DNA from: Acidicaldus organivorans
GTDB taxonomy: Bacteria; Pseudomonadota; Alphaproteobacteria; Acetobacterales; Acetobacteraceae
NCBI GenBank assembly: GCA_000759655.1
Contig: KN173956.1
Coordinates: forward strand, 6,652 to 14,367
Direction: 5' to 3'
DNA: 7,716 nucleotides
The notes beneath the pieces are model-generated. The model was not told the origin of the DNA. It did not search any database and saw only the letters and a list, made by a program, of their open reading frames with translations. Below are positions 1-6,031 of this stretch, in pieces. Each line of letters begins with the position of its first letter. Position 1 is the stretch's first letter. Both the position numbers and the translations under genes were made by a program.

Positions 1-1282
1 CGGCCCGTTCTTCCAGCCAGTCGAGATAGGCCTCATACCCGCGCTGGGTGTAGCGATCGAAGGCGGCGCGGAGGTCGGGGCGGTCGAGCCAGAACTGATA
101 GGCGGTGCGGCTCAGCGCGATGCCCTGTGCGGCGGCGGTCTCGTCGGGTTCGTCGAAGAAGCTCGCCCGCTCCGGCAAGGCCCGGGTGGGATCGAGCCTT
201 CCCTCATCGAGGGCGCGGAGCAGCCAGCGCCGCTGGGCCCGCTCGATCGGCCTCCCGTCAGGAAACGTTGCGTAAGCGTAACGGTAACGCTTAACGCGCG
301 AATGGCCGTTGGCCACCAGCACCGACCGGTAATGATCGAGAAGGGAGCGGAGTGCCGGTGAAAGGCGCGTCCCGAACCGGCTCTCATGCCGCGAGAGGTG
401 GTCCGGCCGGTCGGGGGAATAGCCCGAGAAGTGAAAGAAGACGAGCGGTTCGCCCGCGGCGCGGAAGCCCGATTTCCCTTCGCTCAGCGGCCGCTGCGCG
501 AGGTTCCAGTAGGCCACGTTGTAGCCTGGGTGGCGGAGGATGTGATGACGCGCAACGAAGGAAGGCGCGAGATCCATCCAGCGCTGGTCGGTGAAGAGAT
601 TGCCCGCGATATCGACCCGGCATTCGGTGAGGCAGCGCTTGCCCCACCAGGCGAGCAGCGCGGCGACATCCGCCGAGGGGCGGAGCGCGAGGAAGCCGAG
701 ATTATAGACCCCTGACTTGAGGATGGTGTGATCGGAGGGGTCCTTGCCGTCATCGAGCGGGGCGAGGAGATGGGGAGTGAGGACGAGCTCCGCTCCTTGC
801 GCGAACGCATCGAAAACCTCGCGCAACGGCGCGAAGACCAGGATGTCGGGATCGAGATAGCAGACCTCCTCATAGCCTTGCGCGATCAGCGCCTCGAAGA
901 CGAAGGGCTTGATCGCCGTGTTGAATTCGAGGAGGTCGTACCAGAGCTTCATGTTGTGAAAGCCGGGGACCCCGAGTTCGGCCACCGGCAGAAGTCTCGC
1001 GGCGAGATCGATCCCCGAAAAATCCCGCACCTCGTCGGCGAGCACGAACAGGCGCTCCGCCTCCGGATGGTGACGGGCGAGCGACTGCATGAGGCTTGCC
1101 GCGTGCGCCGCGTAATTGGCGGAGGCGATGGTGAAGAAGACGCGCTTCTTCCTTTGCGGCCCGCTCTCCTCTTTGCGGGCTGGGAGGGGTTTCCCCGCTT
1201 TGGCGGAATGGCGGGCAGGCGCGGAAGAGGGCGGGCGGGAGGTCGCGGCAGAAAGGCGGGGGGAAGACCGTTTCCGTGTCAT
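1..1282 (-). CDS. Glycosyltransferase with DxD motif, 3' end beyond window
   Basis: Probable sugar-nucleotide-dependent glycosyltransferase of the GT-A-like type often found in polysaccharide or surface-glycan loci; donor and acceptor cannot be told. The frame is open for 427 codons from the ATG at 1282 to the left edge with no stop, so the C-terminus is missing. Residues 1-47 are a basic Ser/Pro/Arg/Lys-rich tail that looks disordered. The recognisable domain begins at residue 48 (VFFTIASANY), followed by an acidic metal-binding motif YLDPDI (DPD at 144-146) and SGVYNLGFLAL (190-200), the usual arrangement in this family. The part after about residue 330 is a linker and may lead to a second catalytic domain outside the window. 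The start is supported because ATGA overlaps the stop of the upstream CLC gene and no other start codon lies before the domain. No Shine-Dalgarno precedes it, so translational coupling is likely. The family call is solid; the exact function is open. Confidence 0.8.
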   Translation of the reverse strand, partial: MTRKRSSPRLSAATSRPPSSAPARHSAKAGKPLPARKEESGPQRKKRVFFTIASANYAAHAASLMQSLARHHPEAERLFVLADEVRDFSGIDLAARLLPVAELGVPGFHNMKLWYDLLEFNTAIKPFVFEALIAQGYEEVCYLDPDILVFAPLREVFDAFAQGAELVLTPHLLAPLDDGKDPSDHTILKSGVYNLGFLALRPSADVAALLAWWGKRCLTECRVDIAGNLFTDQRWMDLAPSFVARHHILRHPGYNVAYWNLAQRPLSEGKSGFRAAGEPLVFFHFSGYSPDRPDHLSRHESRFGTRLSPALRSLLDHYRSVLVANGHSRVKRYRYAYATFPDGRPIERAQRRWLLRALDEGRLDPTRALPERASFFDEPDETAAAQGIALSRTAYQFWLDRPDLRAAFDRYTQRGYEAYLDWLEERA

Positions 1283-3108
1283 TCGCCGGAGAGGTCGCGG
1301 CGGCGCCGGTCGAGCTCCTCGCTGTAGCGGCGGAGCGCATGCTGTTCGGTAAGCAGGCCGATCACCCGGCGCGTCTCGGGGCTATCGACCACGGCGAGCG
1401 CGTCACTCTCCGCCTCCTCGAACATGGCGATCGCTTCCTTGATCGACATCTGGGGCAGCAGCACGTGCTCCTTGTGCTGGGCGAGCTCGGCAATGGTCTC
1501 CGCCTTGTTCTCGACGGCATGCGCCTCGGCGACATGGACGATCCCGGAATAGCGGCCGGCCGCGTCGAGCAGGACGACGCGCTGCTCGGCGCCCAGCGGA
1601 AAGTCGCGCCGGAACACCTCGATCGGCGTGTCCTCCCGCACCGTCCGCACCTCGCGCCGCATCATCCGCCCCACCGTGAGATTGCGCATCCAGCCGATAT
1701 CTACCGCACTTCTAATCGCTTCGCCCCTCAGATGGAAGCGCCAGGTGGCGAAGGAGTAGCCGAAAGTGCGCCGCACGGTGAGCGCCGAGACCACCGCTGC
1801 GGCGAGCACCGCGATGGTGAGCGGCAGGCTCCCGGTGCTCTCGAGGGCGAGGAAGGCCATGGTGAGCGGCCCGCCGACAATGGCGGTGGCAAGTCCGCTC
1901 ATGCCGACGACGGCGCAGACCACGCCCGGGATCACCACATGGGCGGAAAGCGCGGCGAGCACCGCGGCGAAGAGCTTGCCCAGCATGGCGCCGAGAAAGA
2001 GCGAGGCGAAGAAGAGGCCGCCGCGGAAGCCCGAGCCGATCGAGATCGCCGAGGCCACCGCCTTGGCGAGGACGAGCGCGGCGAGAAAGGGCAGCGCGAA
2101 CGGCGCATCGATCCCGGCATGGAGCGCCCCATGCCCGGCGGAGAGAACCTGCGGGGTGAATAGCCCGAGCGCGCCGACCGCAAGCCCGCCCACGCCGGGG
2201 CGCGCCCAGGCCGGAAGACGGCTCCGGCGGAAGAGATCCTCGACCAGCGTCACCCCCCGCATCACCGCGATACCGAAGAGGGCGGAGACCATGCCGAGCG
2301 CCAGCACGGGGACGTAGTCGAAGGGCGGAATGGTGGTGGGGAGGATGAGATCGAAGCCGTCCGGATCGCCAAGCAGCCAGCGATCGACGGCGATCGCGGT
2401 GATCGAGGCGGCGACGACGGGGGCGAGCGTGATCAGCGAATAGGTGCCGATGATGAGTTCGAAGGCGTAGAACGCCCCGGTGAGGGGAGCGTTGAAGGCG
2501 GCCCCGATCGCCCCTGCCGCCCCGCAGCCGACGAGGAGGCGGAGGTCGCTGCGCCGGACCCGGAAACTCCGCCCGAGCCGTGAGCCCACCGCCGAGCCGA
2601 TCTGGGTATAGCCCGCCTCCAGCCCGACCGAGGCGCCCACCCCGTTGGAGAGCACCGTCTGCACCATGACGATCAGACTGTCGACCAGCGACATCTGTCC
2701 GCCATAGAGCGCGTTGGCCTCGATCGCGTCCACCGCGCGCCTTGGCCAGAGTTTGCCAATACCCGCCGAGGCGATGCCGAAGAGGAGCCCTCCCAGCGAG
2801 GGGACGAGCACGACCCGCCAGGGATCGAGATGCGTCGCCTCGGAAAGCCGCACCCCCGGCGGCAGGGCGAAGAGGAGCCGGTGAAGGAGGAGGATGGAGA
2901 GGTTCATCAGCACGACGAAGAGGCCGGCGAGCGCCCCCACCACCGCGGCGAGCAGGACGAGCCAGAGCTCGTCGGTGCGGACCAGGGCGCGCAGCGTCTG
3001 CGGGGCATGCAGCACCACCTCGCCCAGAGGTCGGCGGCGGGAGGGCGGTGGCTTGCGGGCCTGGCCGGATGCCGGGCCCGGCGAAAAGACGCGGGAGAAG
3101 ACGTTCAT
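1279..3108 (-). CDS. CLC-family chloride channel/transporter with two CBS domains
   Basis: Integral inner-membrane CLC protein of 609 residues moving chloride or a related anion. About ten hydrophobic segments fill residues 46-448, then a cytoplasmic pair of CBS domains (about 478-534 and 545-600), which in this family bind adenine nucleotides and modulate gating. The gating-glutamate motif appears as GLEAG (162-166, E164), inside a stretch ending YTQIG. FNAPL (205-209) is conserved and followed by AFEL, so the position matching the second glutamate of E. coli ClcA (E203, inner proton site) is probably Leu218. The first selectivity motif GSGIP is not recognisable; RRAVD (123-127) sits there. 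GSGFRGGLFFASL (358-370) matches the third motif with changes. Tyr451 is a candidate for the central chloride-binding tyrosine. The start at 3108 has a good Shine-Dalgarno (GGGAGG, about 6 nt spacing). The stop overlaps the next start. Family certain; channel versus antiporter is unresolved. Confidence 0.93.
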   Translation of the reverse strand: MNVFSRVFSPGPASGQARKPPPSRRRPLGEVVLHAPQTLRALVRTDELWLVLLAAVVGALAGLFVVLMNLSILLLHRLLFALPPGVRLSEATHLDPWRVVLVPSLGGLLFGIASAGIGKLWPRRAVDAIEANALYGGQMSLVDSLIVMVQTVLSNGVGASVGLEAGYTQIGSAVGSRLGRSFRVRRSDLRLLVGCGAAGAIGAAFNAPLTGAFYAFELIIGTYSLITLAPVVAASITAIAVDRWLLGDPDGFDLILPTTIPPFDYVPVLALGMVSALFGIAVMRGVTLVEDLFRRSRLPAWARPGVGGLAVGALGLFTPQVLSAGHGALHAGIDAPFALPFLAALVLAKAVASAISIGSGFRGGLFFASLFLGAMLGKLFAAVLAALSAHVVIPGVVCAVVGMSGLATAIVGGPLTMAFLALESTGSLPLTIAVLAAAVVSALTVRRTFGYSFATWRFHLRGEAIRSAVDIGWMRNLTVGRMMRREVRTVREDTPIEVFRRDFPLGAEQRVVLLDAAGRYSGIVHVAEAHAVENKAETIAELAQHKEHVLLPQMSIKEAIAMFEEAESDALAVVDSPETRRVIGLLTEQHALRRYSEELDRRRRDLSGE

Positions 3109-3143
3109 CCCCGCCCTCCCCTGTCGCGGGCATGGATGGGGCG

Positions 3144-3170
3144 AAAAAGGACGGCGCTTTCACGCCGCCC
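3144..3170 (-). terminator. Rho-independent terminator-like hairpin before the CLC gene
   Basis: On the minus strand GGGCGGCG (3170-3163) pairs with CGCCGTCC (3156-3149) over a 6-nt loop, giving an 8-bp stem with one G-U pair, directly followed by TTTTT (3148-3144). It would end transcripts coming from the permease. Only 35 nt lie between its T-tract and the CLC ATG, so it could instead act as an attenuator inside the CLC leader. The fold is seen in the sequence; the role is inferred. Confidence 0.6.
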
Positions 3171-3243
3171 CTGCCTCAACTCCGACTGCCCGGCACCGGC
3201 TCCATCCGTGCCGCTTTCTCTCTGCCCGCGATCCATCTTCTCA

Positions 3244-3278
3244 CCCTTCCCCCAATGTAGGGGGAAATGGGGCTTTTT
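3244..3278 (+). terminator. Plus-strand terminator-like inverted repeat
   Basis: TTCCCCC (3247-3253) and GGGGGAA (3260-3266) form a perfect 7-bp stem with a 6-nt loop. The outer CCC (3244-3246) can also pair with GGG (3269-3271) across a 2-nt bulge, and TTTTT follows at 3274-3278 on the plus strand. No plus-strand gene lies upstream, so as a terminator it could only stop antisense transcripts. It may equally be the palindromic core of a dispersed repeat. Confidence 0.35.
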
Positions 3279-3369
3279 CATGGACCACGCGCTTTCTCCC
3301 GGCAACCGGGTCTCTTACCCGCTCCCGACTTCGTGAGCCCTTTTCCCGCCCCGCCCAAGGGCGCGAGGC

Positions 3370-4665
3370 TCAGAGCGGCAGCGCTTCCGGCGGCTCCTCG
3401 AGCGCCCGTTCGTGGGGGAGGAGGAGCACGATGACGAGGGCGATCAGGGCACAGGCGGCGATGGCATAGAGCCCCGCGGCGAACCCGCCGGTGACGTCAT
3501 GCAGATAGCCGATGACATAGGGGCCGAAGAAGCCGGAGAGATTGCCGATCGAGTTGATCACCGCGATGCCGCCCGCCGCCGCCGTGCCGGAGAGGAAGGC
3601 GGTGGGGAAGGTCCAGAGCAGCGGGAGCGAGCCGAACAGCCCGAATCCGGCGACACAGACCGAGATCATCTTGAGGACGGGATCGGCGAAGATGCCGGTC
3701 CCGATCATGCCAAGGGCAGCGGCGGCGAGCGCGATCGCCATGTGCCCCTTGCGCTCGAGGCGGCGGTCGGAGCTCCGCCCCCAGTAGATCATGGCGATGG
3801 TGCCGACCACGAAGGGAATGGCGGTGACGAAGCCAGTCGCCGCGTTGGAGAGCCCGAACGCCTTGACGATCTGCGGCAGCCAGAAGCTGAGGCCATAATT
3901 GACCGCGACCGCGCCGAAATAGATGAGCGAAATGGCGATCACTCGCGGATTGATCAGCGCCTCCAGCACGTCATAGGCGCGGTGCGCCTCCCGCACCCGC
4001 CGTTCGGCCTCGAGCCGGGAAACCAGCCATTGCCGCTCTTCGGGCGCGAGCCAATCGGCTCCCGCGGGACGGTCGGTGAGATAGAACCAGCAGAGCACGC
4101 CGAGGATGATCGAGGGAATGGCCTCGACGATGAAGAGCCACTGCCAGCCTTTGATCCCGAGGAATCCATCAAGATAGAGGATCAGCCCCGAAACGGGCGC
4201 TCCGATCACCGAGGAGAGGGGGATCGCCGCCATGAAGTAGCTGATCACCCGCGCCCGGTAGGTGGCGGGGAACCAGATGGCGAGATAGTAGATGATGCCG
4301 GGGAAGAACCCGGCCTCCGCCGCGCCGAGCAGGATGCGGACGAGATAGAAGCTCCTCTCGCCCTGGATGAAGGCCATCGCGCCCGAGCAGAGACCCCAGG
4401 TGACCATGATGCGGGCGATCCAGCGGCTCGCCCCGAAGCGGTCGAGGGCAAGGTTCGAGGGGACCTCGAAGATGAAATAGGCGAGGAAGAAGACGCCGGC
4501 CCCAAAGCCGAAAGCCGTCTTGGAGAGATGGAGGTCGGAGACCATGGTGAGCGCGGCGAAGCCCACGTTCACCCGGTCGAGATAGGCGGCGAAGTAGCAG
4601 AGGATGAGAAAGGGGACGAGACGGCGCATCACCTTGGCCATCGTTCTTTTTTCGATCTCATCCAT
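3370..4665 (-). CDS. MFS permease, anion:cation symporter (ACS) family
   Basis: Twelve-segment major facilitator of 431 residues, full length for the family, in the inner membrane. The N-terminal signature YLDRVNVGFA (28-37) is typical of the ACS family (phthalate, tartrate, glucarate and other organic-anion:H+ symporters). The loop 2-3 motif appears as LDRFGASRW (74-82), with AEAGFFPGIIYYLAIWFP at 116-133 and the second-half loop GRSSDRRLERKGH at 296-308. The central cytoplasmic loop is about 197-240. The substrate is probably a carboxylate but cannot be assigned: no catabolic enzymes or regulator flank it. The start is supported by AAGGAGG (4680-4674) 8 nt before the ATG. It follows tadA by 96 bp and a small ORF overlaps its start. 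A terminator-like hairpin lies downstream at 3144-3170. Confidence 0.92.
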   Translation of the reverse strand: MDEIEKRTMAKVMRRLVPFLILCYFAAYLDRVNVGFAALTMVSDLHLSKTAFGFGAGVFFLAYFIFEVPSNLALDRFGASRWIARIMVTWGLCSGAMAFIQGERSFYLVRILLGAAEAGFFPGIIYYLAIWFPATYRARVISYFMAAIPLSSVIGAPVSGLILYLDGFLGIKGWQWLFIVEAIPSIILGVLCWFYLTDRPAGADWLAPEERQWLVSRLEAERRVREAHRAYDVLEALINPRVIAISLIYFGAVAVNYGLSFWLPQIVKAFGLSNAATGFVTAIPFVVGTIAMIYWGRSSDRRLERKGHMAIALAAAALGMIGTGIFADPVLKMISVCVAGFGLFGSLPLLWTFPTAFLSGTAAAGGIAVINSIGNLSGFFGPYVIGYLHDVTGGFAAGLYAIAACALIALVIVLLLPHERALEEPPEALPL

Positions 4666-4741
4666 GTCCGTCTCCTCCTTCTTCGTTACGCGGCGGGGTC
4701 AATTGGCCACAATGCGGCGCATCCGGCAAGGCCCGCCCCAT
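4658..4741 (-). CDS. Possible 27-residue leader ORF overlapping the permease start
   Basis: An ATG at 4741 opens 27 codons (starting MGRALPDAPHCG) in a frame different from the permease and ends with TGA at 4660-4658, just inside the permease gene, so that its last codons span the permease ATG. It is preceded by AAAGGAGGTG (4760-4751), a near-perfect anti-16S match, 9 nt from the ATG. The peptide is hydrophilic, has one Cys and resembles nothing I recognise. It could be a leader peptide that couples translation to the permease, or a chance ORF. The open frame and Shine-Dalgarno are seen; expression is a guess. Confidence 0.3.
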   Translation of the reverse strand: MGRALPDAPHCGQLTPPRNEEGGDGHG

Positions 4742-4750
4742 CTTTCGCAA

Positions 4751-4760
4751 CACCTCCTTT
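4751..4760 (-). promoter_or_regulatory. Consensus Shine-Dalgarno directly after tadA
   Basis: The minus strand reads AAAGGAGGTG one base after the tadA stop codon, one of the strongest ribosome-binding sequences in the window. It is about 86 nt from the permease ATG, which has its own AAGGAGG, so it cannot serve the permease directly. The only ATG at usable distance is that of the 27-codon ORF (4741). Confidence 0.45.
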
Positions 4761-4761
4761 C

Positions 4762-5271
4762 TCAGCGCCGCCTCAGCCCCTCGAAAAATTCCGAAAGCAA
4801 GGCCCCCGCCTCGGAGGCGAGCACCCCTCCCACCACCTCAGGGCGGTGGAGATGGGGCGCGTTCGCATAGAGCCGCACCCCGTGCTCGACGGCACCGCCT
4901 TTGGGATCATAGGCGCCGAAGGTGAGGCGGGTGATGCGAAAGAGGCTCGCGGCGAAGGCGCACATCGGGCAGGGCTCGAGGGTGACGACGAGTTCACAGC
5001 CTTCGAGCACTTTCTCCCCAACCAGCCGGGCGGCGCGGCGGAGCGCCAGCATTTCGGCGTGCGCGGAAGGATCACGGCGCACCTCGACCTCGTTGCCGGC
5101 GGCGGCGAGTTCGCGCCCTTCGGCATCGAACACCACGGCTCCCACCGGAACTTCGCCCCGCGCCGCCGCCCGCCGCGCCTCGGCGAGCGCGCGGTGCATC
5201 TTGAGCCCGAGCGGCGAAAGCGCCTCACCCGGCGGGCAAGATCCCGCGCCTTCGTCCTCTGGCTCGTTCAT
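4762..5271 (-). CDS. tadA: tRNA-specific adenosine deaminase TadA
   Basis: Zinc-dependent deaminase that converts A34 to inosine in the anticodon of tRNA-Arg(ACG), needed to read several Arg codons; cytoplasmic. The 169-residue protein carries the deaminase motifs HAE (His71, Glu73, zinc ligand and proton shuttle) and PCPMC (100-104, zinc ligands Cys101 and Cys104), preceded by GEVPVGAVV (39-47). The C-terminal LHRPEVVGGVLASEAGALLSEFF region (141-163) has the helix pattern of TadA rather than of free cytosine deaminases. The start at 5271 gives a 24-residue N-terminal extension relative to typical TadA but has a plausible purine-rich ribosome site (GAGGGGG). The internal Met25 (5199) matches the usual family start but lacks one. 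It diverges from the gamma-glutamyl hydrolase gene with 55 bp between them and heads the minus-strand block. Confidence 0.95.
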   Translation of the reverse strand: MNEPEDEGAGSCPPGEALSPLGLKMHRALAEARRAAARGEVPVGAVVFDAEGRELAAAGNEVEVRRDPSAHAEMLALRRAARLVGEKVLEGCELVVTLEPCPMCAFAASLFRITRLTFGAYDPKGGAVEHGVRLYANAPHLHRPEVVGGVLASEAGALLSEFFEGLRRR

Positions 5272-5326
5272 CTTCTGGCCCCCTCATCTCTTGCCCGCTC
5301 ATCGGCGCGGCTCTAGCACCTCCCTC
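5272..5326. promoter_or_regulatory. Divergent intergenic region tadA / gamma-glutamyl hydrolase
   Basis: These 55 bp separate two divergent genes, so promoters for both must lie here or within the coding ends. On the plus strand TTGCCC (5291-5296) and TCTAGC (5312-5317) are weak -35/-10 candidates with 15-bp spacing; a start soon after would leave almost no leader, consistent with the missing Shine-Dalgarno upstream of 5327. No operator palindrome was seen. The hexamers are poor matches and the assignment is tentative. Confidence 0.25.
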
Positions 5327-6031
5327 ATGGCGCATCGACCCCTGATCGGCCTCACCCTCGACCGCGAAGAAGCGGGCGGCTATTCCCGCTGGCCGTGGTA
5401 CGCGCTCCGCGTCAACTACATGGAAGCGGTGGCGGCGGCGGGCGGGCTGCCGGTGGCCCTGCCCCTCCTGGAAGAGGTGGCCTCCGATCTGATCGACCGA
5501 CTGGAGGGGCTGATCGTCACTGGCGGGGCCTTCGACATCGACCCGGCCCTCTACGGAGAAGGCGAGCCCCATCCCACGGTCAGCCTCAAGAGCCTCCGCA
5601 CCCGCGCCGAGAAAGCCCTTCTCGAGCGGGCGCTGGCCCGCGACATTCCGGTGCTCGGCATCTGCGGCGGCGAGCAGCTCCTCGCCGTTGCCCTCGGCGG
5701 CACCCTCATCCAGCACATCCCCGATGCGATCCCCGCGGCTCTCCCCCATGAAGGGCATGAGCCCGGCCATGAGATCGAGATCGTCCCCGGAACGAAACTC
5801 GCCGCCATCACCGGCAAGACCTCGATGCAGGTCAATTCCTCGCACCATCAGGCGGTGCGCATGCCGGGACGGGCGGTGGTCAACGCGCTCGCCCCCGATG
5901 GGGTGATCGAGGGGATCGAGGACCCCACCCGCCGCTTCTGCCTCGGCGTGCAGTGGCATCCCGAGTTCCACACCGACCCCGCCGATGCCCGCATCTTCGA
6001 GGCCTTCATCGCGGCGTGCCATGACGGCTGA
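5327..6031 (+). CDS. Gamma-glutamyl-gamma-aminobutyrate hydrolase family (peptidase C26)
   Basis: Class I glutamine-amidotransferase-like hydrolase of 234 residues, the size of E. coli PuuD, which releases GABA from gamma-Glu-GABA in putrescine breakdown. The fold markers are clear: TGGAFDIDP (65-73), nucleophile elbow GICGGEQLL (111-119, Cys113), VNSSHHQAV (169-177) and GVQWHPEF (207-214) giving His211 and Glu213 of the catalytic triad. The elbow reads GICGG where many PuuD proteins have GICRG. No other putrescine-pathway gene (puuA, B or C) is near, so the true gamma-glutamyl substrate is uncertain. The frame stays open far upstream, opposite tadA; the ATG at 5327 is chosen because the family begins with the PLIGLT strand just after it. 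There is no Shine-Dalgarno, so a leaderless or near-leaderless transcript is possible. The 3' end overlaps the next gene by 11 bp. Confidence 0.88.
   Translation: MAHRPLIGLTLDREEAGGYSRWPWYALRVNYMEAVAAAGGLPVALPLLEEVASDLIDRLEGLIVTGGAFDIDPALYGEGEPHPTVSLKSLRTRAEKALLERALARDIPVLGICGGEQLLAVALGGTLIQHIPDAIPAALPHEGHEPGHEIEIVPGTKLAAITGKTSMQVNSSHHQAVRMPGRAVVNALAPDGVIEGIEDPTRRFCLGVQWHPEFHTDPADARIFEAFIAACHDG

Larger units (their letters stand above)
3109..3369. other. Hairpin-rich intergenic region upstream of the CLC gene
   Basis: This 261-bp gap separates the permease stop from the CLC start, both on the minus strand. It holds four inverted repeats: 3149-3170 (8-bp stem including a G-U pair), 3191-3213 (CGGCAC/GTGCCG, 11-nt loop), 3247-3266 (TTCCCCC/GGGGGAA, 6-nt loop) and 3298-3310 (CCCGG/CCGGG). 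It also repeats the octamer GCTTTCTC (near 3212 and 3290). No convincing promoter hexamers or protein-coding gene were found. Such a density of GC hairpins resembles the dispersed extragenic repeats of many alphaproteobacteria, but only one copy can be seen here, so that label is inferred. Confidence 0.55.

Noticed and set aside
1159..1180. GCCCGC/GCGGGC inverted repeat in the glycosyltransferase N-terminal region
   Set aside because: A 6-bp stem with a 10-nt loop in GC-rich coding DNA is expected by chance.
728..1327. Plus-strand open frame (199 codons)
   Set aside because: Its complement in aligned codons is the glycosyltransferase domain with the DxD motif, which explains the openness.
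1276..2163. Plus-strand open frame (295 codons) opposite the CLC gene
   Set aside because: Antisense shadow of the CLC coding sequence, low-complexity Glu/His/Arg/Gly translation, no ribosome site.
1712..3163. Minus-strand open frame (483 codons) overlapping the CLC gene in another frame
   Set aside because: Arg/Ala/Gly-rich out-of-frame translation; the CLC frame has clear motifs and a good Shine-Dalgarno.
3105..3305. 66-codon minus-strand ORF ending ATGA at the CLC start
   Set aside because: It begins with TTG without a Shine-Dalgarno and runs through the hairpins of the intergenic region; no recognisable protein. The ATGA overlap is probably chance.
3109..3369. Fluoride riboswitch upstream of the CLC gene
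   Set aside because: These often control fluoride-specific CLC genes, but I could not find the conserved GGCGAUGG-type core or pseudoknot partners, and the CLC protein lacks CLC-F hallmarks.
4701..4713. ATTG-GCCA-CAAT small palindrome in the tadA-permease gap
   Set aside because: Four-base arms are too short to argue for an operator, and no regulator gene is nearby.
3412..5316. Long plus-strand open frame (634 codons) opposite the permease and tadA
   Set aside because: It is codon-aligned antisense to two well-supported genes; the translation is Glu/Asp/Gly/His/Arg-rich with no family resemblance, as expected for antisense frames in GC-rich DNA.
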